A stretch of 64,000 nt of DNA from an uncultured bacterium (GCA_903919715.1 CAIXJC010000015.1:62001-126000), one strand, 5' to 3'. Counted from the stretch's first letter, positions 35,872-44,558 are shown. Translations and numbers: made by a program. The notes: generated by a model from the sequence alone, not told the origin.

Positions 35872-36947
35872 GACTTCATCTCCATTTTCTGCGGTGCGGC
35901 ATCTGCGATGGGGCTCGTTTCTCGAACAAAGTCGCGCGCTGCATTCAATCCTTGAGAGCAGTCGTGTTCTGCTGGCCGATGAGCAGCAAACTTGACCATG
36001 TCGGCTGCTCGCAGAAAGTCTGTCAGAAGGTGGCGATGTTCCGCACCGATCAGAGGATGGCTGCTTGCCTGTGCAAGAAACTCCTTCGTCGTTTGTTCTG
36101 GTGCTGCAATGTCAAAGCGCTTCTCGACGTATTCGCGAACTGTTCCTGAAAGGCGCACCCAGAACCCATGAAGGTCGCCTCGTTGAATAAGTTCGTCACG
36201 CTCGAGTCGATCGAGTTCTCGCTGAGCCCACTCGTCCGCAGCTAATACTTTCTCGGAAACTTTTCTTTGATGCATTCTCAAAGCCCAAAGAAGCAATCCA
36301 AGTATGACAACTGCTGCCGCCGCCGCCATCCACCACCAAGAACCGCCAACATCAATGTTGACCTCGCCTTTGATGTCTCGGTAAATGCCAGGGTCAAATG
36401 TCGCGCCGATGAGGCTGACAACTTCGATCGGAGTTGGTCCAACCGAGATTGTCTGCCCCTTACTTTGCGCATCGGTCCAGTGGACTTCGATCGCTGGCAA
36501 TTCAGTCATGCCGCTTTCATAGGTTGTTGCGATGAATGAAATGATTGACTTGCGATTTTCACCCTCGCGGCTCGTTGTCCGTCGCACGTCACGGATATCG
36601 AACGATCCAAGTGTCGATCCGATATCAGGGATTGAAAGATTCGCACCATCCGCTGCGTTGATCGTCAGCGTGAATTGAATCGCCTTTCCAACTTCAACAA
36701 CATCGGCCGGAGTCGCAAGCGTCGCATTGACAGCGCCATTTTCGCATCGAATCAGCACCGGTTTCGCAGGGCGTGACGCCACCTTGGATGGTGGTGCTTT
36801 CGCCTCGGCTTGGTCAGCCGTTGCCGATGGGGTCGGTGGGAGAGTCGTTTGGGTCGGGGGCGTTGTCGACAACACTTGGCCGTGTGCAGTACCGACAATC
36901 AATGCAGTCAGACAGCAGGCTGTGAAAGATTTCAGCGAATGAATCAC
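35868..36947 (-). CDS. DUF4381-like Bat-cluster membrane protein
   Basis: The 359-residue product has a signal peptide (FTACCLTALIVGTAHGQ), a Pro/Thr-rich linker, a beta-rich periplasmic domain (about 65-195; VVEVGKAIQFTLTINAADGA), one membrane segment near 207-228 (WWWMAAAAAVVILGLLLWAL) and a cytoplasmic helical domain (DELIQRGDLHGFWVRLSGTV then REYVEKRFDI). The cytoplasmic part resembles DUF4381 proteins that sit between DUF58 and VWA genes. The start is GTG at 36947, overlapping the DUF58 stop (GTGA). Confidence 0.7.
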   Translation of the reverse strand: MIHSLKSFTACCLTALIVGTAHGQVLSTTPPTQTTLPPTPSATADQAEAKAPPSKVASRPAKPVLIRCENGAVNATLATPADVVEVGKAIQFTLTINAADGANLSIPDIGSTLGSFDIRDVRRTTSREGENRKSIISFIATTYESGMTELPAIEVHWTDAQSKGQTISVGPTPIEVVSLIGATFDPGIYRDIKGEVNIDVGGSWWWMAAAAAVVILGLLLWALRMHQRKVSEKVLAADEWAQRELDRLERDELIQRGDLHGFWVRLSGTVREYVEKRFDIAAPEQTTKEFLAQASSHPLIGAEHRHLLTDFLRAADMVKFAAHRPAEHDCSQGLNAARDFVRETSPIADAAPQKMEMKS

Positions 36948-37825
36948 TTGCCTCTCCGTGCTTCTCGCTTGCGAAAGTATGCAATGATCGGTTCGACATA
37001 ATCGACTCCAGTTTCAATCATAAGCGGATCAATCTTGAGTCGGCGAAGGGCGATTTCGAACTGGATCGCACGAAGGTCGCCTTGGCGTCGAAAGGCATCA
37101 CGAACTCTTCGACTTGAAGTGTCGACGATGACTCGTTTGCCAGTTTCCTCATCCGTCAGTTCGATGAGCCCGACTGCTGGCAGTTCTCGCTCTCGGCGAT
37201 CGAAGATCGATACCGGAATTACATCATGTCGTCGCCGCGCGATTGCCATCGGTTGCTCCCAGCCGCTGTCGAGGAAATCGCTCACGATGAAAACCACAGC
37301 ACGTCGTTTTTGGATGCGATTCAATTCGTCAATTGCTGCCGCGATATTTGTTCCAGTTCCGACGGACTTGTGCGCCAGAAGATCGCGCACGATGCGTAGC
37401 ACGTGGCGTCGCCCCTTGCGTGGAGGGACGTATCGCTCGATTTGGTCAGAAAAAAGCAGCAATCCAACCTTGTCATTATTTCGAGTTGCGCTGAATGCGA
37501 GAGTCGCGGCTACTTCTGCGACGAGTTCTCGTTTGGTCTGCGCATTCGATCCGAACGAGAGTGATCCCGACAGATCAATCGCCAGAAAGACCGTCAGTTC
37601 GCGTTCTTCTCTGAAGAGTTTGATGTGCGGGCTGCCAGCGCGCGCGGAGACGTTCCAGTCGATCGTTCGTACATCGTCGCCATCTGCGTACGGGCGAACT
37701 TCTTCAAACTCCATTCCGCGACCCTTGAATGCTGAGACATAACTCCCTGCGACCGCTTCTTGAACCACGCGTGAAGTGCGGATTTCAATTCGGCGAATCT
37801 TCTGAATGGTTTCTTTCGTCAGCAT
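36944..37825 (-). CDS. DUF58 domain protein
   Basis: DUF58 proteins are cytoplasmic or membrane-linked VWA-like partners of MoxR ATPases. The 293-residue product carries the family signature FKGRGMEFEEVRPYADGDDV followed by RTIDWNVSARAG, and a MIDAS-like sequence FLAIDLSGSLSFGS. IVSDFLDSGWE gives a second conserved segment. The ATG at 37825 is preceded by GGGAGG at good distance, so it is preferred over an open start at 37861. Confidence 0.92.
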   Translation of the reverse strand: MLTKETIQKIRRIEIRTSRVVQEAVAGSYVSAFKGRGMEFEEVRPYADGDDVRTIDWNVSARAGSPHIKLFREERELTVFLAIDLSGSLSFGSNAQTKRELVAEVAATLAFSATRNNDKVGLLLFSDQIERYVPPRKGRRHVLRIVRDLLAHKSVGTGTNIAAAIDELNRIQKRRAVVFIVSDFLDSGWEQPMAIARRRHDVIPVSIFDRRERELPAVGLIELTDEETGKRVIVDTSSRRVRDAFRRQGDLRAIQFEIALRRLKIDPLMIETGVDYVEPIIAYFRKREARRGK

Positions 37826-37899
37826 GGGTGAGTTCCCTCCCGGATTCGATCGCTCGTCCATTTCACTTGGATGCGATGAGAGTTCACTGTTGTCTTGGG

Positions 37900-38910
37900 T
37901 CAGGGGACTGGCACATGATCGAGCAGCGTTCGCACGATGTCGTCTGCAGACTTTTCAACGGCTTCGGCTTCATACGAAAGTCCAAGTCGGTGGCGAAGGA
38001 CGTTTGGTGCGACATCTTTGACATCTTGAGGTACGACATAACCACGGCCATCGAGAAAAGCCTTTGCTTTTGCCGCTAAAGTCAACGCAATTGTCGCTCG
38101 CGGGGAGCAGCCATACTGCACGAGACCATCGATTGGAACGTTGTGCTTCTTTGGGTCGCGTGTGGAAACCACCAATTCAACAATGTAATCCTTCATGCGG
38201 TCATCCATGAAGATCTGATCGACAAGCAGTCGAGCCGCCTTGATGTCCGCGGGATGCATCACTGGATCAACTGTGAGATTGTTCTGTGTGTTTCCCATGC
38301 GATCAAGAATCAAACGCTCTTCCTTAGGCGTCGGATATGTCACCACCAATTTCATTGCGAATCGATCGACCTGCGCCTCAGGCAGGGGATATGTTCCTTC
38401 TTGTTCGATCGGATTTTGAGTCGCGAGAACTAAAAACGGATCAGGCAGTTGATAGGTTGACTCACCGATCGTCACTTGACGCTCTTGCATCGCTTCGAGC
38501 AATGCGGATTGCACCTTCGCTGGGGCACGGTTGATTTCATCCGCCAGAATAATGTTCGAAAAAATCGGTCCATGTTTGACGACGAACTCGCCTGTGTTTG
38601 GCCGGTAGATCATGGTTCCAACCAAGTCGGCGGGAAGGAGATCTGGAGTGAATTGAATGCGCCGGAACCCAGTGTTGATCCCTTTGGCGAGGCAGCTCAC
38701 CGCCATTGTCTTGGCAAGTCCGGGAACTCCCTCGATGAGCACATGCCCATTCATCAGCAGACTGCAGAGCAAGCCTTCTATCAGCGCATCTTGGCCAACG
38801 ATGACTCGTTGAATTTGGTCGACAAGGTGGCGAAAAGGACGGCTGGCGGCTTCGACTTGGCGTTCCAGTTCGACGATATCTCGTTGGGATGTAGACATGG
38901 TGTGATTCAT
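37900..38910 (-). CDS. MoxR-family AAA ATPase
   Basis: MoxR ATPases act as chaperones that activate VWA-domain proteins. The 336-residue product has Walker A GVPGLAKTM, Walker B ILADEINRAPAKVQSALLEA followed by MQERQVTIG, sensor 1 LATQNPIEQEGTYPLPEAQ with the arginine segment VDRFAMK, and a C-terminal lid domain (GLVQYGCSPRATIALTLAAK). It is the first gene of the Bat cluster, 74 nt before the DUF58 start, and divergent from the dehydrogenase at 38984. An in-frame ATG at 38898 (MSTSQRD) is an alternative start. Confidence 0.95.
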   Translation of the reverse strand: MNHTMSTSQRDIVELERQVEAASRPFRHLVDQIQRVIVGQDALIEGLLCSLLMNGHVLIEGVPGLAKTMAVSCLAKGINTGFRRIQFTPDLLPADLVGTMIYRPNTGEFVVKHGPIFSNIILADEINRAPAKVQSALLEAMQERQVTIGESTYQLPDPFLVLATQNPIEQEGTYPLPEAQVDRFAMKLVVTYPTPKEERLILDRMGNTQNNLTVDPVMHPADIKAARLLVDQIFMDDRMKDYIVELVVSTRDPKKHNVPIDGLVQYGCSPRATIALTLAAKAKAFLDGRGYVVPQDVKDVAPNVLRHRLGLSYEAEAVEKSADDIVRTLLDHVPVP

Positions 38911-38983
38911 CGTGGTCGTACGCCTTCCCCAACAGTTGGTTCGGGTCGTTTCGAGAGGATAAGCGAAGCGTAACCTTGCCAGA

Positions 38984-39877
38984 ATGGAATCACCTCTTCG
39001 AATCGGTTGGATCGGAACTGGAGTTATGGGAAATTCGATGGCTGGCCATCTCTTGGCTGCAGGGCACGAATTGACGGTTCATTCTCGAACGAAGTTGCGC
39101 GCCTCTGCGCTACTGGATCGAGGAGCCAGTTGGGCACAGACTCCCGCTGATGCGGCATCTGGAAAGGATGTCGTTTTTTCGATGGTTGCATTGCCATCGG
39201 ACGTCGAGTCTGTTCATCTTGGTGCCGAGGGAGTATTGCAAGCTTCGAATATTCCCAAGTACATCATTGACATGACCAGCAGCCGGCCATCTCTCGCACG
39301 AAAGATTGCGGTTGCGGCGCGCGAGTTGGGATCTTGGGCTCTTGATGCGCCCGTAACTGGTGGTGATATCGGTGCAAGAAATGCAACGCTTTCAATTCTT
39401 GTCGGCGGCGATGCGCAAGCGTTTGAGCGCGTGCTCCCGCTATTGAAACTAATGGGAAAGACAGTTGTTCTGCAGGGTGATGCGGGTTGCGGTCAGCAGG
39501 CGAAGGTGGTGAATCAGATTCTCATTGCATCCACGATGATGGGGGTCTGTGAAGCATTGATCTACGCTCGCGAGAGCGGGTTGGATGCCAACCGAGTATT
39601 GGAATCAGTCTCCGCTGGTGCCGCTGGAAGTTGGTCCTTGGCCAATCTTGCGCCGCGGATTCTCAAGGGTGATTTCGAGCCAGGGTTCTTTATCGATCAC
39701 TTCCTCAAAGATCTCGGCATTGCGCTGGAGGAATGCCGATCGAGCGGGCTCCACGTGCCAGGGCTCATGTTGGCGGAGAGCCTTTACTTGAAGGCCCAAG
39801 AGGCGCAGCATGGGCGAAAGGGGACACAGGCGCTCTATTTGACCTACGGGGTTGGGGCAGCGAATAAGCCATCTTGA
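38984..39877 (+). CDS. Beta-hydroxyacid dehydrogenase (3-hydroxyisobutyrate dehydrogenase-like)
   Basis: The family oxidises beta-hydroxyacids such as 3-hydroxyisobutyrate or tartronate semialdehyde (reverse) with NAD(P). The 297-residue product has the Rossmann motif IGWIGTGVMG at residues 7-16, the substrate signature LDAPVTGGDIGA, and the catalytic Lys in AKVVNQILIA. Arg follows the second strand in HSRTK, a pattern that favours NADP, but this is a weak indicator. The C-terminal helical domain is complete. It is alone on its strand; the substrate cannot be specified. Confidence 0.9.
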   Translation: MESPLRIGWIGTGVMGNSMAGHLLAAGHELTVHSRTKLRASALLDRGASWAQTPADAASGKDVVFSMVALPSDVESVHLGAEGVLQASNIPKYIIDMTSSRPSLARKIAVAARELGSWALDAPVTGGDIGARNATLSILVGGDAQAFERVLPLLKLMGKTVVLQGDAGCGQQAKVVNQILIASTMMGVCEALIYARESGLDANRVLESVSAGAAGSWSLANLAPRILKGDFEPGFFIDHFLKDLGIALEECRSSGLHVPGLMLAESLYLKAQEAQHGRKGTQALYLTYGVGAANKPS

Positions 39878-39919
39878 CTGCTTCAAATCGGGAGGGTGGG
39901 CCACAATGAAACAATGCGC

Positions 39920-39948
39920 TTGCAAGGATGGTGGTTCGGCGGTACGAT
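39920..39948 (+). promoter_or_regulatory. Promoter of the small basic protein gene
   Basis: TTGCAA (39920-39925) and TACGAT (39943-39948) are 17 nt apart. A GGAG sequence (39963-39966) and the ATG at 39974 follow, giving a leader of about 19 nt. The frame is open upstream to 39896, but this promoter lies inside that extension, so 39974 is the real start. Confidence 0.65.
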
Positions 39949-39973
39949 TTTCGATCTTCTCTGGAGACTAAAT

Positions 39974-40282
39974 ATGACCGCCCTCATCGCTGGTAAGACC
40001 GTAACAATTTCTGTCAAAAAAGTTCCTGTGGAGGCTCGTCATCGCAAGACAATCGAAAGATTGATGCGCCTTCAGCCTGCAGTTCAGAGAACGCTCACTC
40101 GCATCGCCCGCAAGCGCGGACGTGACAATCCACTCAACCAACGAGGTGGACGAATGTGGATTTCCCGCATCCCAGCGACCCGATGCGTCGGCGCTGAACT
40201 CGGTGCGAAGTTCACTTTGCGTGTGACTCCAAAGATCATCCCTGACGTCATGGCAATTCAGCGATTTGTTGAAATCGTCTGA
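39974..40282 (+). CDS. Small basic protein of unknown function
   Basis: The 102-residue product is rich in Lys and Arg (KTVTISVKKVPVEARHRKTI, RLMRLQPAVQRTLTRIARKR). It has a likely beta hairpin at the start, a basic helix, then RGGRMWISRIPATRCVGAEL and a last beta/alpha part. There is no signal peptide and no membrane segment. The charge suggests nucleic acid or ribosome binding. I do not recognise the family. It has its own promoter and ribosome binding site, so it is likely expressed as a single-gene unit. Confidence 0.7.
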   Translation: MTALIAGKTVTISVKKVPVEARHRKTIERLMRLQPAVQRTLTRIARKRGRDNPLNQRGGRMWISRIPATRCVGAELGAKFTLRVTPKIIPDVMAIQRFVEIV

Positions 40283-40304
40283 TCGCAATCGTCGGTTCAT
40301 TCAA

Positions 40305-41042
40305 TCAGCCCGCACTGATCGCTTGCCTGATCGGCATAACGAGGTGTGGTATCGCTCGCTGTTCTGCGAGGCGTTCTGCATGCCCACAAAGTGTCGCAAA
40401 GATTGTTGGAAGTTCATCGAGTGATGCCAAGGGTCCGTTGCGGCGGACAGTTAAATAGACGCTGATTGGATCGGCCGAGGAAGAGCGCATGGAATCAGCG
40501 GATCTCGGGCGGGTCTTGACCTCGAATGACGCCTGCAATTCTCGCCCTTCCGTGAGTGCGATCCCAATGAACGGTTGCACGTCGATCGGCTCATCTTGGT
40601 CACAGTCGAAGAGTGCGCCTAAGGGACTATTGGCGAGAAGCGCTTCATAGACAATTCCGTCTCGGTGCGATGCAGTCTCGATATCGAAACCAAAGATCAA
40701 TTCGATGTGATCAATATCGAGTGGACTCATCGAAAGAAACCATGGTGCGGTTTCTAGGACTGCGCGGTGAATCTTGTAACCCTCGTCCGTCGACTTTGGA
40801 TTGACATGTCCGCTGCGTATCGAGGTCTTGCGAAGAGCGACCCAAATGAAATCTCGATCGCCTTCGCCGGATTCCAAGGCGATCTCATTTTCGATTCGCC
40901 GTACTCGGGTCAGTTGAGGAAATTGGCGGCGGAGTCGGTCGAAGAGCTCGAGCGTGGGCTCCCGCGATTCCGGGAGATCCATCTTCAGCGCGATTTTCTG
41001 ATTCACGCAGAAGTCGCTACAAAAAGTTCCGAAAGCCGACAT
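40305..41042 (-). CDS. Hypothetical protein
   Basis: The 245-residue product (or 225 from an internal Met at 40982, MDLPESREP) has no signal peptide, membrane segment or known motif. It looks like a mixed alpha/beta soluble protein; stretches such as WFLSMSPLDIDHIELIFGFD and LTRVRRIENEIALESGEGD may be conserved. It lies 37 nt after the HAD gene on the same strand and is the last gene of the dedA-sucC-HAD run. The function is unknown. Confidence 0.6.
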   Translation of the reverse strand: MSAFGTFCSDFCVNQKIALKMDLPESREPTLELFDRLRRQFPQLTRVRRIENEIALESGEGDRDFIWVALRKTSIRSGHVNPKSTDEGYKIHRAVLETAPWFLSMSPLDIDHIELIFGFDIETASHRDGIVYEALLANSPLGALFDCDQDEPIDVQPFIGIALTEGRELQASFEVKTRPRSADSMRSSSADPISVYLTVRRNGPLASLDELPTIFATLCGHAERLAEQRAIPHLVMPIRQAISAG

Positions 41043-41079
41043 GGCAGAAATGGTATTACCCGGCCGCTAGGCCCGAAAA

Positions 41080-41778
41080 TTACCGACTGGTAATCCACGA
41101 GGCGATTTCGGTCCAATTGTCGAGCCCCTGAACGAGCAAATCTGGTTTGTGGCTCGCTAATTCGGCAATCGGATGGTGTCCTGTCGCCACCGCAATAGCC
41201 AAGCAGCCGTTGAAATGGGCGCAGTCGATATCGAGAGGGGTATCACCGATGATGATCACCCGCGACGAATTCGTTTCCCGCCCTGTGTGTGCGCTGTATC
41301 GGCTCATGGCAATGGGCGGAAGTTCTCGGCGGTGGTGTCCATCATCGGCCCAGGCGTTGAACTGGAAGGGTGCAAGCGAAAACCCCGCTTGGGCAACTTT
41401 GAGAAGGCCGGTGTGTTCATAATTCCCAGTGAGCAACCCAATATCGCAGCCATCATGCGCGTGGAGACTTTCAACCAGTTCTCGCGCTCCAGTCAGTGGG
41501 TGCGATTTGGATGTGTGGGAGAATCCTCGTCGTAGATGCTCGCCGTACTTGTGGCGGAATAATTCGTGAAGTTCGACGCTTGGCTCGACGCCTCCGGCAA
41601 TCATGAGGTCTTTCCAGATTAAGCGGTCGAGTCGACCCGAAATGGAGAGCCCTTCGAATGAAAATGTTTTGGACGGGAAGAGTTCATGCGCTGTGGCAAG
41701 CATTGCAGTCATGCCAGCACCTTCGGTTCGCAGAAGCGTCCCGTCGATATCGAACAGCACGAGCATTCGTTCAGGCAT
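41080..41778 (-). CDS. HAD-family hydrolase
   Basis: The 232-residue product has HAD motif I DIDGTLLRTEG (nucleophile and acid Asp), a helical cap, motif II region DIGLLTGNYEHTG (Thr), and motif III/IV IIIGDTPLDIDCAHFNG (Asp pair). The GDTPLDI motif and length place it with phosphoglycolate phosphatase-like or pyrophosphatase members. The start at 41778 overlaps the sucC stop by 8 nt; a later ATG at 41766 (MLVLFDIDGTLL) is also possible. The substrate is unknown. Confidence 0.9.
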   Translation of the reverse strand: MPERMLVLFDIDGTLLRTEGAGMTAMLATAHELFPSKTFSFEGLSISGRLDRLIWKDLMIAGGVEPSVELHELFRHKYGEHLRRGFSHTSKSHPLTGARELVESLHAHDGCDIGLLTGNYEHTGLLKVAQAGFSLAPFQFNAWADDGHHRRELPPIAMSRYSAHTGRETNSSRVIIIGDTPLDIDCAHFNGCLAIAVATGHHPIAELASHKPDLLVQGLDNWTEIASWITSR

Positions 41779-42985
41779 TGCAGGCATGAGCACCGACTGC
41801 GGCGACGATCTTCGCTGCGGCGTCTGTCAAATCCGTCGCAGACTGCATCGTTGGGATGCTCGATCTTGCAGCATCAAGAATCGATCGAGCTTCGGCGACA
41901 TTCGTTCCTTCAAGGCGAACGACGAGTGGGACACGGAATCCAATCGTCTTCGCAGCGCCAACGATTGCTCGTGCAATGCGATCGCACTGCATGATTCCGC
42001 CAAAAATATTGACGAGAACTCCTTGGACTCTGTCATCGCTGAGAATGAGCCGAAATGCTTCGGTGACGGCTTCTTCGGTAGCACTTCCGCCAACATCGAG
42101 AAAATTCGCAGGTTCTCCACCGTGCAGTTTGATGATGTCCATCGTGCTCATGGCCAAGCCGGCACCGTTCACAAGGCAACCGATATTTCCATCGAGCGCC
42201 ACGTACGAAAGACCAAATTCTTGAGCGCGCATTTCGGCGGCATTTTCCTCGGTCGGGTCATGCATTGCTTCGATATCGGGATGACGAAAGAGGGCGTTAT
42301 CGTCGAATGCAAACTTCGCATCGATCGCCATCACTTCTCCATCTGGATGAGATGCCGTTGGGGGCGTCAACACGAGGGGATTCACTTCGACCAAACTCGC
42401 ATCAGTTGTGCGCTGCAAGACGCAAAGTTTTGTGAAGACGCTGACCGCTTGCGCAATTGTTTTTCCTTTGAATCCAAGCGCCAATGCAACGGCACGAGCT
42501 TGGAAGGGACGGATTCCGACAATGGGATCGAGCGGAACTCTGATGATCGCTTCGGGGCGCGTCTCTGCGACTTTCTCGATTTCCACGCCACCTTCAGCGC
42601 TGGCGATGAGCGTGTTTGTTCTGTTGGCACGGTCAACGAGAACGGCAACGTAGTACTCGTGCGCAATCTCGACAGCATCAGCAATCAAGAGTCGTCCAAC
42701 TTCAAGCCCCTCAGGTGGAGTCTGTGGGCTCATCATCCGATTGCCAAGCATGAAATTCGAAGCTTCGATTGCTTCGTCGATCGACTTGACGACTCGCACG
42801 AAACCCGCCTTGCCGCGACCGCCTGCATGGACTTGTGCTTTCACGACGATCATCTTGGATCCGCCAGCAAACAGCGATCGTGCCGCCGCATGCGCGTCTT
42901 TGGTGGTGGTGACCATCGTTCCATGCGGCACCTGGATTCCCGCATTCGAGAGCAACTGTCGAGCTTGAAATTCGTGGATTTTCAT
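41771..42985 (-). CDS. sucC: Succinate-CoA ligase, ADP-forming, beta subunit
   Basis: SucC is the nucleotide-binding beta subunit of succinyl-CoA synthetase in the TCA cycle. The 404-residue product has the ATP-grasp start MKIHEFQARQLLSNAGIQVP, the Gly-rich segment VHAGGRGKAGFVRV, VEVNPLVLT with the metal-binding Glu/Asn pair, GLAMSTMDIIKLHGGEPANF then LDVGGSA, and IFGGIMQCDRIA. Length and motifs are complete. The ATG at 42985 overlaps the dedA stop (ATGA); an earlier open start at 43036 is not needed. The alpha subunit gene sucD, normally directly downstream, is absent; the next gene encodes a HAD hydrolase. Confidence 0.96.
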   Translation of the reverse strand: MKIHEFQARQLLSNAGIQVPHGTMVTTTKDAHAAARSLFAGGSKMIVVKAQVHAGGRGKAGFVRVVKSIDEAIEASNFMLGNRMMSPQTPPEGLEVGRLLIADAVEIAHEYYVAVLVDRANRTNTLIASAEGGVEIEKVAETRPEAIIRVPLDPIVGIRPFQARAVALALGFKGKTIAQAVSVFTKLCVLQRTTDASLVEVNPLVLTPPTASHPDGEVMAIDAKFAFDDNALFRHPDIEAMHDPTEENAAEMRAQEFGLSYVALDGNIGCLVNGAGLAMSTMDIIKLHGGEPANFLDVGGSATEEAVTEAFRLILSDDRVQGVLVNIFGGIMQCDRIARAIVGAAKTIGFRVPLVVRLEGTNVAEARSILDAARSSIPTMQSATDLTDAAAKIVAAVGAHACNA

Positions 42986-43650
42986 GGGTGGCGAATCGTA
43001 GCGACTTTGCGTGCGTATCGGCGCATTCTCCACCATTCGATGGCAATTGGCAGGACTGAGACGATGACGATTCCAATGACAACAATTTCAAAATTGCGCT
43101 TCACAATAGGGATCTCACCGAAGAGAAACCCAGCACCGACGAGCAGGATGACCCACAAGAGAGCGCCCGCAACGCAGAAGAAAATAAAAGTTCGAAATCT
43201 CATCGCTCCGACTCCAGCGAAAAATGGAGCGAATGTTCGCACGATGGGCACGAAGCGCGCGAGAACCACGGCCTTTGCGCCGTGTCGATCGAAGAAAGCT
43301 TTCGTTCGTTCAAGATGCTTGACGCGAAGCAGCGGAATTTTTCCAGAGAATGCACGCTGGCCGATCCACTTCCCAACGTGATAATTCACTGTGTCGCCAC
43401 TGACAGCTGCGACGATGATCACCAGTCCGCAGAGCCAAGGATCGAGTCCGATTCGGCGCGCACAAATCGCACCGATCGCAAAGAGCAGGCTGTCTCCAGG
43501 AAGAAACGGAATGATGACCAATCCGGTCTCACAAAAGATAATCAGAAAGAGAAACGCATAGGACCAGACTCCGGCACCTTGAACGATGTCGGTGAGGAAT
43601 CCATCGAGTTCAGTGAAGATTCGCGGAAGCTGTTCAATCATGCCATCCAT
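42982..43650 (-). CDS. DedA-family inner membrane protein
   Basis: DedA proteins are membrane transporters linked to undecaprenyl phosphate or phosphatidylethanolamine flipping and to membrane potential. The 222-residue product carries the family signature FCETGLVIIPFLPGDSLLFA and the re-entrant segment ARFVPIVRTFAPFFAGVGAM, which holds the conserved arginines. Four to five hydrophobic segments are seen. The ATG at 43650 (MDGMIEQL) with GGAAG upstream is preferred to a TTG at 43677. It lies 36 nt after tRNA-Ser(GCT), so the tRNA and the operon may share a transcript. Confidence 0.92.
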   Translation of the reverse strand: MDGMIEQLPRIFTELDGFLTDIVQGAGVWSYAFLFLIIFCETGLVIIPFLPGDSLLFAIGAICARRIGLDPWLCGLVIIVAAVSGDTVNYHVGKWIGQRAFSGKIPLLRVKHLERTKAFFDRHGAKAVVLARFVPIVRTFAPFFAGVGAMRFRTFIFFCVAGALLWVILLVGAGFLFGEIPIVKRNFEIVVIGIVIVSVLPIAIEWWRMRRYARKVATIRHP

Positions 43651-43686
43651 GAAACTTCCAATCGTTGCTCCTCGCAAAGAAGAAAA

Positions 43687-43777
43687 CGGACAGGGCGGGA
43701 TTCGAACCCACGGTAGGGGTATAAGCCCCTACATCGGTTTAGCAAACCGACGCCTTCAACCGCTCGGCCACCTGTCC
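43687..43777 (-). tRNA. tRNA-Ser (anticodon GCT)
   Basis: The 91-nt cloverleaf (minus strand) has acceptor stem GGACAGG/CCTGTCC, anticodon stem TCGGT/ACCGA with loop TTGCTAA (anticodon GCT), a long variable arm (GTAGGGGCTTATACCCCTAC) and T-arm GTGGG-TTCGAAT-CCCGC. The discriminator is G. CCA is not encoded. It reads AGC and AGU codons. Confidence 0.97.
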
Positions 43778-43789
43778 TCAAGGATTTGG

Positions 43790-43798
43790 AGTGTAGCA
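43790..43798 (-). promoter_or_regulatory. Extended -10 promoter of tRNA-Ser(GCT)
   Basis: On the minus strand TGC-TACACT forms an extended -10 element, 12 nt before the tRNA 5' end. No good -35 is seen, which the extended -10 could compensate for. Confidence 0.45.
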
Positions 43799-43844
43799 AT
43801 CGATTTGAACATCCTTCAGAAGCCCAACCGGCAGTGCCGTCGAC

Positions 43845-44558
43845 TTATCGCGGAACCGCAACTCCCGAAAGCATTCGAATCTTGTTTTCTGGCTCGCGTC
43901 GATGACTCGCGAAGGTGCAATCGCCGATCGTGCAGGGGGGATTCGAGTCAATTGACCCAGACTGCAGCCCCGCGCGTTCGAGCAAGATCGCAACCGCATG
44001 GGAGCAATTTGCAAAGGCCTTTCCAGGAAGAGCAGAAGCTCTGAGTGCCTTCGTAAGCCCTTGTTGGGTGAATGCGTCGATCACGTCTCGTCCGACCTCA
44101 TATCGCTCCACGCTGGCGCAGGGGCCGATTGCAGCGAGCATTTCGTTAGGTTCGGCGCCGAATCGCTCAACGAGAGCGCGCACAGAGACTTGGACGATAT
44201 CCAAGGCGATTCCGCGCCAACCCGCATGAATTGCGGCACACGACCTTGACTTAAGGCAAACCACCAAGACGGGGCAGCAGTCGGCAGTGGAAATCATTGG
44301 AACGCGTAGGGGATCATTGGTAATGATCGCATCGGCCTCGCGGAGAGGTTCAGCTTTGCACTCGTCGGCTCCAAGGCAGCGTGCGCCATGCACCTGCTTC
44401 ACGCGCGCCGGTCGTGCTTGGCTGGTGCCAAGATATTGAGCGATCCACTGCGCATCTGGTGGATCTCGTTTCGAAAACCAGTGTGCAATGTCGTGCGATT
44501 TAAAGAGGGGCGATACCCAACCAGCTTGGATTGGCGGAGAATCAGAGTGAGCTGCCAT
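43845..44558 (-). CDS. pgeF: Purine nucleoside phosphorylase / polyphenol oxidase family protein (YfiH)
   Basis: YfiH-family proteins act as purine nucleoside phosphorylase/adenosine deaminase and, in E. coli, as a peptidoglycan-editing factor; a laccase role was also reported. The 237-residue product has all signatures: VKQVHGARCL, TADCCPVLVV, IHAGWRGIALDI, AIGPCASVERYEVG and FASHRR. The zinc ligands (His of KQVHG, Cys of TADCC, His of IHAGW) are present. The N-terminus is about 10 residues short of some homologues. The ATG at 44558 starts the gene; there is no operon partner. Confidence 0.93.
   Translation of the reverse strand: MAAHSDSPPIQAGWVSPLFKSHDIAHWFSKRDPPDAQWIAQYLGTSQARPARVKQVHGARCLGADECKAEPLREADAIITNDPLRVPMISTADCCPVLVVCLKSRSCAAIHAGWRGIALDIVQVSVRALVERFGAEPNEMLAAIGPCASVERYEVGRDVIDAFTQQGLTKALRASALPGKAFANCSHAVAILLERAGLQSGSIDSNPPCTIGDCTFASHRREPENKIRMLSGVAVPR

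Noticed and set aside
39896-39973. Upstream start for the small basic protein
   Set aside because: A good promoter (39920-39948) lies within the extension, and the Shine-Dalgarno sequence fits the ATG at 39974.
41603-43381. Plus-strand open frame of 592 codons antisense to sucC and neighbours
   Set aside because: It lies opposite sucC, the HAD gene and part of dedA, all of which have clear family motifs. Its translation is Arg/Ser/His/Cys-rich with no motif. It is a long shadow frame.
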